Assembly: GCA_964429655.1 (NCBI GenBank)
Contig: CAYSCZ010000077.1
Coordinates: 1 to 13,011, forward strand
Length of the DNA stretch: 13,011 nucleotides
Source: CAYSCZ01 sp964429655
GTDB taxonomy: Bacteria > Bacteroidota > Bacteroidia > Cytophagales > Cyclobacteriaceae
Reading direction: 5' to 3'
A program made the position numbers and the translations under genes. Shown here one piece after another: positions 6,175 through 13,011 of the stretch; position 1 is the first letter of the stretch; each line of letters begins with the position of its first letter. The notes under the pieces are model-generated. The model ran no database searches, was not told the origin of the DNA, and saw only the letters and a program-made list of their open reading frames with translations.

Positions 6175-7512
6175 TTATATTTTCGGCAATTCCCAACCAT
6201 TTTGATAGTTGGCTTTTACCAACCGATTGGCCTCATCATTATCTTCAAATTGCTGTTTATTATAGTTCCAATAGATTTTCTGACCCGTTTTATAAGCGAT
6301 ATTTCCCATATGAGCATTCATCGCAGCCACACTAGCTGATGATGGCGGACAATTTACCATTGAAGGATTGTTTTCTTTAATGGCGTCAATAAAATTCTGT
6401 GTATGTATGTCAAGGTAATCCCCTTTTTTATACTGGTCGGGAATGTCTTCCATTACATACTGCCTTCTACCATCCTTGTGTTTCACTTCCGGTATCAACT
6501 GCATCCCACCACGGTTTACAACCAGTGTACCGTTGTTACCTATGAAAGCAATACCTTCCGTTTTATCGTAATTGCCGTTATCAATCCCCGTTGCGTGCTC
6601 CCAAAGCATATTAAAATCATCATATTCAAACACTGCCTGCAAGGAATCCGGTGTTTCAGAGGCATCATCAGGATAAGCGAACTTCCCTCCGGATGCAATC
6701 ACCGATTTAGGTGCCCTGGCCTGCATGGCAAACAATGCGATATCGATCTCGTGAACACCCCAGTCGGTCATCAATCCGCCGGCATAGTCCCAAAACCATC
6801 GAAAGCTAAAGTGGAAGCGGTTCGGATTGAACGGCCTGTTGGGCGCCGGCCCTAGCCACATGGCATAATCCACACCTGGTGGTGTTTCTCCATCGGGCTT
6901 TACTTCCACGGGTTTCATCCAGCCCTGGTATGCCCAGACTTTTACCAAACGGATTTTGCCAAGTGCACCGGATTGAACGATTTCAATAGCATGCTGGTAG
7001 TGCGGTCCACTTCTTTGCCATTGCCCTACCTGCACCACCTGGTTTTTGTATAGATTGGCTGCCTTCTCCATAATGAAGCATTCCTGGATGGAGTTGGCAA
7101 GTGGTTTTTCTACGTAGACATGCTTGCCCGCCTCCAATGCATCTACCATAATCTTACAATGCCAATGGTCCGGTGTGCCAATGATAACTGCATCAATGTC
7201 CTTATCATCTAAAAGTTTCCGGTAGTCCCTGTATTCCGCCACTTTATTATCCCGGTATTCTTTGTAATCCACTTTTCTCCTGTCTATGACTGACTGATCC
7301 ACATCACATATTGCGGTACATCGTATGTTTTGTTGTTTTAAATGGGAACGCATATTTGTCCAGCCTATTCCATTACAGCCAATCACCCCCATGTTGATCA
7401 TGTCATTGCCTGCTGATGCAAATGTATGGTTCGAAATAAACGAAGGGGCAGCAGATAATCCTAAAGTTGCTAATGATGAGTTGATGATAAAATTCCTTCT
7501 GGAGTTTTGCAT
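6175..7512 (-). CDS. Tat-exported Gfo/Idh/MocA family oxidoreductase
   Basis: This protein has 445 residues from the ATG at 7512. An upstream in-frame start at 7569 would put 19 residues ahead of the Tat signal and is unlikely. Residues 1-33 are a twin-arginine signal (NSRRNFIINSSLATLGLSAA), so the protein folds in the cytoplasm with its cofactor and is then exported. A Rossmann NAD(P)-binding domain starts at about 39, with the loop GVIGCNGIG at 42-50, TPDHWH at 113-118 and the family EKP motif at 135-137. The C-terminal substrate domain contains DWGVHEID at about 250-257, with the probable catalytic His254. Family members oxidise or reduce sugars, inositols or related polyols; the substrate cannot be told here. 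The EKP motif argues for an ordinary oxidoreductase rather than the GH109 glycosidase branch. The gene lies 87 bp downstream of a lipoprotein gene on the same strand, probably in one operon. Confidence 0.92.
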   Translation of the reverse strand: MQNSRRNFIINSSLATLGLSAAPSFISNHTFASAGNDMINMGVIGCNGIGWTNMRSHLKQQNIRCTAICDVDQSVIDRRKVDYKEYRDNKVAEYRDYRKLLDDKDIDAVIIGTPDHWHCKIMVDALEAGKHVYVEKPLANSIQECFIMEKAANLYKNQVVQVGQWQRSGPHYQHAIEIVQSGALGKIRLVKVWAYQGWMKPVEVKPDGETPPGVDYAMWLGPAPNRPFNPNRFHFSFRWFWDYAGGLMTDWGVHEIDIALFAMQARAPKSVIASGGKFAYPDDASETPDSLQAVFEYDDFNMLWEHATGIDNGNYDKTEGIAFIGNNGTLVVNRGGMQLIPEVKHKDGRRQYVMEDIPDQYKKGDYLDIHTQNFIDAIKENNPSMVNCPPSSASVAAMNAHMGNIAYKTGQKIYWNYNKQQFEDNDEANRLVKANYQNGWELPKI

Positions 7513-7599
7513 GGTACTTTTTTTAAATAAAGCTTTTCTAAGATAAAAAATAATCTCACCGAAACCCACAAATTCAAATAATGAGATTAATGGATTTAA

Positions 7600-8328
7600 C
7601 TAAAAATTTATTTCTATCGCATCATAAAAATATTCAGCCCTCAGATACTTTATTTCCCTTTTGCTGTCTGTGAAATAGCTCTTCCGGTGGTGATGTAATA
7701 AAAACTGGGTGGTGGTGTCAAAACTCAGGTTTTTTATGTAGCTGTAATGGTTATTGTGGTTTACCAGGTTGGCTATTAAATGGTTTGATTCCCTATCAAA
7801 ATAATACCACCAAACATCTGAGTTTTCTGAAGATTTGTCCTCTACCTTAAGTACATTCACAAGGCTACAGTCGTCCAGGGTGTCTTCACCGGAATAAGTG
7901 ATATTCGACCCCACATCTAATAATTTAAAGGGCTGGGCCATTACATAAAAACCACCCATGATTTTATTATAAGACTGATCTAATGCTTCCTGATCCCGGA
8001 TTGTATCACCATCTACTATTTTTTGAGTGGCCTTTCCATCAAAGCTGATAATAATTACCATCTCCCCTTGCTGCCAGCTTATCCCACCGGTAAATTTAGG
8101 ATTGAATGTATAGCGGTGCAGCTCGACTTTTTCTGATTCCAGATTTCCTGTTGAATCATACAACAATATCCTTTTTCTAAAGGACAATCTGTTGAGTTGC
8201 TGCCAGCTTTCTATCCCGCCATGTGCCGCAACAGAAAGATTGATGATTTCCATGGGTCCTTCAGATGGCCCGGATTGACAACTAAGATTTATGATGATTA
8301 TAATTAGCCCTAAATGATGTATTTTCAT
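7600..8328 (-). CDS. Lipoprotein resembling the DUF6503 group
   Basis: This protein has 242 residues. The N-terminus is a lipoprotein signal: a hydrophobic stretch of Leu/Ile, then the lipobox NLSC with the acylated C17. Q18-S19 follow, which points to retention in an envelope membrane. The mature part begins with a helix containing AAHGGIESWQQLNRLSF, a pattern I associate with Bacteroidota DUF6503-type proteins, followed by a series of amphipathic beta strands as in LolA/LolB-like lipid-binding folds. This fold suggestion is inference. There is no enzymatic motif. The gene is upstream of the Tat-exported oxidoreductase on the same strand and divergent from the phosphoesterase gene, with which it shares a spacer of about 84 bp. 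Confidence 0.75.
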   Translation of the reverse strand: MKIHHLGLIIIIINLSCQSGPSEGPMEIINLSVAAHGGIESWQQLNRLSFRKRILLYDSTGNLESEKVELHRYTFNPKFTGGISWQQGEMVIIISFDGKATQKIVDGDTIRDQEALDQSYNKIMGGFYVMAQPFKLLDVGSNITYSGEDTLDDCSLVNVLKVEDKSSENSDVWWYYFDRESNHLIANLVNHNNHYSYIKNLSFDTTTQFLLHHHRKSYFTDSKREIKYLRAEYFYDAIEINF

Positions 8329-8412
8329 AAATTGTAGTTTTTTTTAACCAGCTATTTAATGATTATTTAATCAATGAATTACCATCTAACGCCCATATAA
8401 TTGATAATTTCA
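8329..8412. promoter_or_regulatory. Divergent promoter region
   Basis: This 84-bp AT-rich spacer lies between the start of the lipoprotein gene (minus strand) and the phosphoesterase gene (plus strand). It must carry promoters in both directions unless transcripts start further away. No clear TAnnTTTG element or operator repeat can be singled out. Confidence 0.4.
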
Positions 8413-10215
8413 ATGATGAAAAATTTAATTATAACATTTTTAAAGGTATTTATTTCATTTTCAATTATATGCCAGGATAATACCGTCCTGGAAATTACTG
8501 AACTGGCCGGGCCGAGGCCATGGACCAGTTTAGATTTCAAAAATGATCCCAGAAATTTTCAATTTGCCATAGTCACTGACCGTACGGGGGGCCACAGACC
8601 AGGTGTATTTATGGATGGTGTTAATAAGCTTAATTTGCTGCAACCCCAGTTTGTGATGAGCGTTGGCGACCTGATCGAAGGCTACACGGAAGACCTGAAC
8701 GAACTGAACCACCAATGGGATGAATTTGATGGATTTGTGGGCCAGCTTGAGATGCCATTCTTTTATATTCCGGGCAACCATGACATCACCAACCAGGTGA
8801 TGGAAGACCTGTGGAAGGAGCGGTTAGGGCCTACTTATTACCATTTCAAATATCATGATGTGCTGTTCTTATGCCTTAACAGCGAAGACCAGAGAAGAGG
8901 CGCAGGCAGGGGCACGGTATCGGATGAGCAATTGGCGTATATGAAAAAAGTGCTGAAAGAAAATAAAGCTGTAAGATGGACATTGGTTTTTATGCATCAA
9001 CCACTGTGGCACCAGGAAAAAACAAAGCAATGGCCTGAGTTGGAAAAGCTTTTGTCCAATAGAAAACATACCGTATTTACTGGTCATGAGCATCGCTATG
9101 TCAAAACCGAGCGAAATAATGGAAAATATTTTGTGCTGGCCACCACCGGAGGCGGATCAAACTTACGAGGCCCGGAACTTGGTGAATTTGATCACGTAGT
9201 GTGGGTAACCATGACTGACCAGGGACCGGTAATTGCCAACCTGGATTTAAATGGCATATGGGATGAGAACCTGGTCACTCAAAAAGCAAAGGATTTTTTT
9301 ACCACTATCCTGGAAAACCCTCCGGTAGAAATAGAACCGATCTTTATGGAAGGAAATAATTTCACAGAAGGCACCACAACTATCAAGATTACCAATGATG
9401 AAGATTCACCACTTAATGTAGTAGTCAATGATAAGTTTAGTTGGGACCTTACCTGCATAATCAATGTGCCGGAGTTTACCGTTAATCCAAACTCAGTGGA
9501 AATGGTAGACCTTGTTGTCAAGCCAAAAAACAAATCACATGATAAACCCTTAGGCATCACAATTAATGCCACATATAATGCTGATTATCTGGATGTTACG
9601 ATACCATTTGAATGGAAAATAAAACCTTTAAGGAAAATTTACATTTCTTTCACTGATCGGAAAATAAAGATTGATGGTGAAAATAAAGAATGGGATGTAA
9701 TGGTGAGCCGTTTTAAACAAAATGAGAATGAATTTAAATTTGATGTAGTCTATGACGAAAATTTTTTATACATAGCCTGCGATGTAACAGATGATAAAAT
9801 AATTTCAAAAGGTAAGGGCGTCCCATGGTCACAAGATAATATAGGCATCGTGGTCAATGCTGAGACTACTTCCAAGAGTGCCATGAGTAAAGGCAATCAT
9901 TGGTACCGCGATGATTTCTTTATTCAGGTAACACCTGAGCATGAAGGTAATGAAAGTGTGATCAGCAGAAAGCCACCGGAAGGCACCCAATACAAGGTAA
10001 GGAGCCATAAAACCGGTTACTTTGGAGAGTTTGCCATCCCTATGTCGTACATCCATGAAAAACAGGGTGAAAAATGGCAAACCGTCCGCATTAATGTGAT
10101 GGTGGATGATAATGATGATGGTGAACAAAAGGAACGGCTTTGGTGGCAACCGGACTGGCGCTTAGAGGATAACATCATTGGCTCAGGCACATTTTTTAGG
10201 AAGAGGGGAAGTTAA
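8413..10215 (+). CDS. Secreted calcineurin-like metallophosphoesterase with C-terminal CBM9-like domain
   Basis: This protein has 600 residues from the ATG at 8413; an adjacent ATG lies at 8416, and a TTG at 8401 would add four codons. A signal peptide (about 1-20, LIITFLKVFISFSIICQ) sends it to the periplasm or outside. The metallophosphoesterase domain (about 45-280) has the metal-binding blocks TDRTGG (D56), GDLIEG (D86), GNHD (121-124), MHQP (H195) and GHEH (224-227). The first block is normally DxH but reads DRT, so one metal ligand differs. Residues about 305-405 look like an Ig-type beta sandwich (ITNDEDSPLNVVV). Residues about 408-595 resemble the CBM9-like/DOMON beta sandwich (KIKIDGENKEWD, then YDENFLYIACDVTDD), which often binds carbohydrate. 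The likely role is hydrolysis of an extracellular phosphoester attached to or near glycans; the substrate is unknown. The gene is alone on its strand, and its stop overlaps that of the convergent FGE gene. Confidence 0.9.
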   Translation: MMKNLIITFLKVFISFSIICQDNTVLEITELAGPRPWTSLDFKNDPRNFQFAIVTDRTGGHRPGVFMDGVNKLNLLQPQFVMSVGDLIEGYTEDLNELNHQWDEFDGFVGQLEMPFFYIPGNHDITNQVMEDLWKERLGPTYYHFKYHDVLFLCLNSEDQRRGAGRGTVSDEQLAYMKKVLKENKAVRWTLVFMHQPLWHQEKTKQWPELEKLLSNRKHTVFTGHEHRYVKTERNNGKYFVLATTGGGSNLRGPELGEFDHVVWVTMTDQGPVIANLDLNGIWDENLVTQKAKDFFTTILENPPVEIEPIFMEGNNFTEGTTTIKITNDEDSPLNVVVNDKFSWDLTCIINVPEFTVNPNSVEMVDLVVKPKNKSHDKPLGITINATYNADYLDVTIPFEWKIKPLRKIYISFTDRKIKIDGENKEWDVMVSRFKQNENEFKFDVVYDENFLYIACDVTDDKIISKGKGVPWSQDNIGIVVNAETTSKSAMSKGNHWYRDDFFIQVTPEHEGNESVISRKPPEGTQYKVRSHKTGYFGEFAIPMSYIHEKQGEKWQTVRINVMVDDNDDGEQKERLWWQPDWRLEDNIIGSGTFFRKRGS

Positions 10216-11240
10216 AGATCCCTGACACACCTAAACCCAGTATGGATAAAACCTGAATCTTTGCTGGAGGCCATACGCCTGGCGGAGCGATAGCCGCTGC
10301 AATAGCTATCATTACATAAAAAAGATCCGCCCCGAACCACATATTTTTCAGTATATGGTTCCCGTGGATCATATGATATCTCCGGCCCTTTTGGATTATC
10401 TGCAACACCCTCTTCAACGTTCATGTGATAGCTGTCCACATGATACTTGTCCTGGCACCATTCCCATACGTTTCCTGCCATATCAAATAATCCATAACCA
10501 TTAGGAGGAAAGGATTTAACAGGTGCTGTAGCATAAAACCCATCCTTTACCTGATTGTCATAAGGAAAAAATCCCTGCCAAAAATTTGCCTTATCATAAG
10601 CATCTTCAGCCGGTTCATTCCCCCAGGGGTACTTCTGGTCTTTTCCACCTAAAGAAGCCCACTCCCACTCCGCTTCTGTCGGTAACCTTTTGCCGATCCA
10701 CCCGGCATAAGCTTTTGCATCCTCATAGGCTATATGTACCACCGGATGGTCCATTCTTTCGTCAATTGAGCTGCCAGGGCCTTCAGGATGCTTCCAGTTA
10801 GCAAAGATAGTCCACCGCCACCATTGAGCATAGTCCCTGAGGTTTACCGGGCCATCTGTTGCCTTAAACACCAGAGCACCCGGCGCAAGAACAGAATCAG
10901 GAGGTTTAGGAGTGCCGGACGGTAATTGCTTGCTCATCTCCTCCCAATCAATATCTCGTTCAGCCACGGTTAGATAACCGGTCTCGTCTACAAATTCCTT
11001 GTACGCTGCATTGGTTACCTCAGCTTCATCCATATAGAAAGCATCTATCTTTACCTCATGGACAGGAAATTCATCTTGATAAGCCTGCTGTGACCTTCCT
11101 CCCATTTTGAATGTACCCCCTGGGATTAAAACCATGTCTTCCGGTGGCTTTTCATTTTTCAGACCATTCTGCTTATCCTTATTTTCGCTGCATGAAAATA
11201 GTATGCTCAACAGGCAGATGATTGTTAATCGTGTTATCAT
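10212..11240 (-). CDS. Lipoprotein formylglycine-generating enzyme (SUMF1/FGE family)
   Basis: This protein has 342 residues with a lipoprotein signal (ICLLSILFSC, acylated C17). The FGE-sulfatase domain spans about 35-341: MVLIPGGTFKMGG at the start, RLPTEAEWEWASLGG, YGLFDMAGNVWEWC, and a terminal GFRC. The segment GGSFLCNDSYCSGYRSA has C309 and C314 at the places of the copper-binding, catalytic cysteine pair of human SUMF1 (GGSYMCHRSYC). A true FGE oxidises the Cys of a CxPxR motif in a type I sulfatase to formylglycine, so this looks like an active maturase and not one of the many FGE-fold proteins that lack the pair. Anchoring in the envelope would have it act on exported sulfatases. No sulfatase is in the window. 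The start ATG overlaps the TGA of the upstream hydrolase gene (ATGA), which implies coupling. Confidence 0.92.
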   Translation of the reverse strand: MITRLTIICLLSILFSCSENKDKQNGLKNEKPPEDMVLIPGGTFKMGGRSQQAYQDEFPVHEVKIDAFYMDEAEVTNAAYKEFVDETGYLTVAERDIDWEEMSKQLPSGTPKPPDSVLAPGALVFKATDGPVNLRDYAQWWRWTIFANWKHPEGPGSSIDERMDHPVVHIAYEDAKAYAGWIGKRLPTEAEWEWASLGGKDQKYPWGNEPAEDAYDKANFWQGFFPYDNQVKDGFYATAPVKSFPPNGYGLFDMAGNVWEWCQDKYHVDSYHMNVEEGVADNPKGPEISYDPREPYTEKYVVRGGSFLCNDSYCSGYRSARRMASSKDSGFIHTGFRCVRDL

Positions 11241-12202
11241 TCACAAAAATTATAAGTATTAAAATCCTCGCATGTCTCTTTTCGGTCACTGGGCAAAATT
11301 ACATGCAGTTGCCGATTATTCTTTGAAATGATATCATTGAAAACAAAATCAGTGATTAAATCAACATGATCTCTTATTGGTTTGGAAGCCCATTCATGTC
11401 GTCCATAACAACTTGTGACTAAATAAAACGGTTTCCCTAATTTTCTTAAATGGTCAGCTATCGACTTTGGTCCATGAAGCATTAAATATCCACGCTCCTG
11501 TGCATCACAGTAGTGGTGGGGGGCATATCCATAGGGCACCAGGTTATCACAAGTGCCGTGGAAAAGTTGTGTTGGTATGGCATCATTTGCATTTATCCAA
11601 TCCAGGCTGGTGATTGCACCGGCCATACTTACTAGTCCGGCATATTGAAAATCCTTGTCTAAAATTTGTGTTTTATCGCTTTTATAGGTCTCTTTCCAAT
11701 AACCGGCATGCAAGATGGCTTCTGCTCCCGCGCTGCTACCTAAAAGAACAATTTTATTCCTATCTATCCCATACTTCTCCGCGTTATCCAATAAAAACTT
11801 TGTGGCCCTTGAAATATCCCTGGCGGTTAATAAAAAAGTGTTGATCTTGTTTGGGGCTGCCTGATCACAACTAAAGCTCTTCCCTTTCATGACCAGCGTA
11901 TAGCTCATGGTGGCCGCAACATATCCTTTCCTGGCCATTGATTCACAAAACTTCAAATGATCCGGGTGATCCCTTTCCCCTCCGGCAAATCCTCCACCAT
12001 GTACATAAAGTAATAAGATCCGATTATCTTCCGTGTCATCTTCAGGTGATAAAATGTCTATCTTTAACGCTTCCTTATCTTTTTGGAAATAGATTGCTGT
12101 CACACGGTTAACCGCTTCAAAGACCTCATCATAGTATCTGATCTGGGCAATCGATGTAACAGACAGTAATAAGTAAAAAGGTATGATTAGTGTAATTTTC
12201 AT
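11237..12202 (-). CDS. Secreted alpha/beta hydrolase (esterase-like)
   Basis: This protein has 321 residues from the ATG at 12202, chosen because a signal peptide follows directly (ITLIIPFYLLLSVTSIAQ). The open frame extends to 12391, but the added 63 residues look non-coding. The fold motifs are VHGGGFAGG (oxyanion loop, 68-71), GSSAGA (nucleophile S157), HGTCDNLVP (acid D219) and CYGRHEWAS (base H269), a complete Ser-Asp-His triad. HGGGF is typical of the hormone-sensitive-lipase/BD-FAE side of the superfamily, which cleaves acetyl, feruloyl or other esters; the substrate is not evident. Cysteines at 112, 218, 232, 265, 311 and 320 suggest disulfides in the exported protein. It is upstream of and overlaps the FGE gene, so the two are made together. 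A weak TATATTTA (12232-12239 on the minus strand) is a possible -7 element. Confidence 0.88.
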   Translation of the reverse strand: MKITLIIPFYLLLSVTSIAQIRYYDEVFEAVNRVTAIYFQKDKEALKIDILSPEDDTEDNRILLLYVHGGGFAGGERDHPDHLKFCESMARKGYVAATMSYTLVMKGKSFSCDQAAPNKINTFLLTARDISRATKFLLDNAEKYGIDRNKIVLLGSSAGAEAILHAGYWKETYKSDKTQILDKDFQYAGLVSMAGAITSLDWINANDAIPTQLFHGTCDNLVPYGYAPHHYCDAQERGYLMLHGPKSIADHLRKLGKPFYLVTSCYGRHEWASKPIRDHVDLITDFVFNDIISKNNRQLHVILPSDRKETCEDFNTYNFCE

Positions 12203-12474
12203 GAAATCAAGATAGATAATTCTTTCTTTCCTAAATATAAAAAAATTGACGTGAAATAAAGATGAAAGTATAAACTTCTCAACAGGTTCGATTAGTATTA
12301 CTTGGTTTGGTGTCTTTAAAGCCATCTCCACTGCCTTTTCTTGTCCTTCTTCTTGCGCGATATCCGGTATATATAAGCGGTATGGCGTCAACTTTTGCTA
12401 ATTTCATCCAGGAGGGGTATTGAATAGCAATTATCATAAAACCTTTTTATTTGGAATTCTAACCATTTAGATAA
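12203..12474. other. Intergenic spacer between divergent genes
   Basis: These 272 bp lie between the hydrolase start and the start of the YdeI-like gene. They contain two short overlapping minus-strand frames (a 63-codon extension of the hydrolase frame and a 52-codon frame at 12437-12279), neither with recognisable similarity. No terminator or repeat stands out. It presumably holds promoters in both directions. Confidence 0.5.
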
Positions 12475-12930
12475 TTGAAAAAAGAAACGATCACATTGAG
12501 ATTAGAAAAAACAAATTCATCCCTTGGCTGGAGCTATCATATTCCAATAGCTAATAATTTAACGCAAAAGTTCATTGATGGTGAGAATCGAAGGATTATA
12601 TGCACACTAAACGAATAAGTTAAGATACACTGCGCCTTAATGCCTGATGGCCACGGTCATTGGTCTGTATTTGTAAATCAAAATATCAGAAAACAATCGA
12701 TGATAAACGCCGGAGACGAGCTGAATGTAACACTTGAAAAAGATAAATCGGCTTATGGCGCACAGATGCCTTTAGAACTGGCCGAGTTACTTAATCAGGA
12801 CGATAGAGGATCAAAATACTTCCACGCACTCACTCCAGTAAAGCAAAGGACATTGATGTACATTGTTTCAAAAATAAACACCAACAGCAGACTAAATAAA
12901 GTGCTGGCTATAGTTCATCATCTTAATTAA
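12475..12930 (+). pseudogene. DUF1905/OmdA (YdeI-like) protein, interrupted by in-frame TAA at codon 48
   Basis: The frame from a TTG at 12475 reads KKETITLRLEKTNSS, then GWSYHIPIANNL and RRIICTLNE, then TAA at 12616-12618. It continues in the same frame with VKIHCALMPDGHGHWSVFVN to a TAA at 12928-12930. Together these give the usual layout of small DUF1905 plus OmdA proteins: a beta-barrel part (about 4-95) with CALMPDG and IRK, then the C-terminal helical OmdA part (MPLELAELLNQD, FHALTPVKQRTLMYIVSKI, KVLAIVHHL). Homologues are commonly annotated YdeI/OmpD-associated or bacteriocin-protection proteins, with no settled biochemical function. There is no ATG before the interruption, only TTG, just after an in-frame TAA at 12472. 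The stop and the weak start suggest a recently inactivated gene. An internal ATG at 12640 opens a 96-residue remnant that lacks the first half of DUF1905. Confidence 0.85.
12616..12618 (+). other. Premature in-frame TAA in the YdeI-like gene
   Basis: Codons around it read ACA CTA AAC GAA TAA GTT AAG ATA CAC TGC GCC. Homologues, from memory, have a continuous strand here leading into the CALMPDG motif, so the TAA replaces a sense codon (possibly AAA, CAA or GAA) by one base change. The frame is unbroken on both sides. Confidence 0.85.
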
Positions 12931-13011
12931 TCACAAGGCAAACCAGCGTTCAAACGATTAAACCCAGAATTGTCATTAGACTTTCTATTACATGGTTAAA
13001 TCACTTCAAAT
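12931..13011. other. Right-hand edge, no gene seen
   Basis: The last 81 bases after the YdeI-like frame show no reading frame or repeat of note. Confidence 0.5.

Noticed and set aside
7513..7569. Upstream start for the Gfo/Idh/MocA gene
   Set aside because: It would place 19 residues before the twin-arginine signal, whose natural start is the ATG at 7512.
12203..12391. N-terminal extension of the alpha/beta hydrolase
   Set aside because: A clear signal peptide begins at the ATG at 12202; the 63 residues ahead of it would bury that signal and look non-coding.
12279..12437. 52-codon minus-strand frame in the spacer
   Set aside because: It has a basic, low-information sequence with no recognisable family, and it overlaps another open frame with equally poor support.
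3345..12930. Reassigned TAA codon (alternative genetic code)
   Set aside because: TAA terminates the kinase, phosphoesterase, FGE, YdeI-like and coiled-coil genes at their expected ends, so it is a normal stop here.
1..13011. CRISPR array, insertion sequence, prophage, tRNA or rRNA
   Set aside because: No spaced direct repeats, transposase or integrase motifs, or RNA gene sequences were seen on either strand.

Overview
The window looks like chromosomal DNA from a member of the Bacteroidota, probably of the Cytophagales type. The evidence is low to moderate G+C, near absence of Shine-Dalgarno sequences, several SPII lipoproteins, a TPR-type sensor kinase paired with a LytTR regulator, and a tandem AATTACG repeat in a spacer. 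This is inference from gene content; no rRNA or tRNA gene is present to fix the taxonomy.

Left part (1-3540, all on the minus strand, so read from high to low coordinates). A TPR/one-membrane-span histidine kinase gene is followed 10 nt later by its LytTR response regulator. After a 165-bp spacer comes a tandem family of small heptad-repeat coiled-coil proteins with a C-terminal membrane anchor. Two copies are complete and a third runs off the window edge; successive copies are joined by TAATG stop/start overlaps. The kinase gene carries an in-frame TAA at codon 48, which separates its signal peptide from the rest of the protein.

Middle part (3540-8330). A spacer with a 7 x 7-bp repeat precedes (again on the minus strand) a small secreted Cys-rich protein, which lies one base downstream of an NhaA-type Na+/H+ antiporter gene. 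The antiporter carries an N-terminal DsbA-like domain in which the CxxC active site is absent. Next come a Tat-exported Gfo/Idh/MocA oxidoreductase and, upstream of it, a lipoprotein resembling the DUF6503 group.

Right part (8413-13011). A secreted calcineurin-like metallophosphoesterase with a C-terminal CBM9-like domain is on the plus strand. It converges, with a shared TTAA double stop, on a minus-strand pair: a secreted alpha/beta hydrolase and a lipoprotein formylglycine-generating enzyme (FGE) coupled by an ATGA overlap. The FGE retains both active-site cysteines, but no sulfatase is in view. At the right end is a DUF1905/OmdA (YdeI-like) gene, also split by an in-frame TAA at codon 48 and lacking an ATG start.

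I see no CRISPR array, insertion sequence, integrase, phage gene or RNA gene. The most noteworthy points are the two single-nonsense interruptions in otherwise intact genes, the translationally coupled tandem coiled-coil family with shuffled 21-bp heptad units, and the cysteine-less DsbA-NhaA fusion. I do not find convincing evidence of a wholly new multi-gene system.
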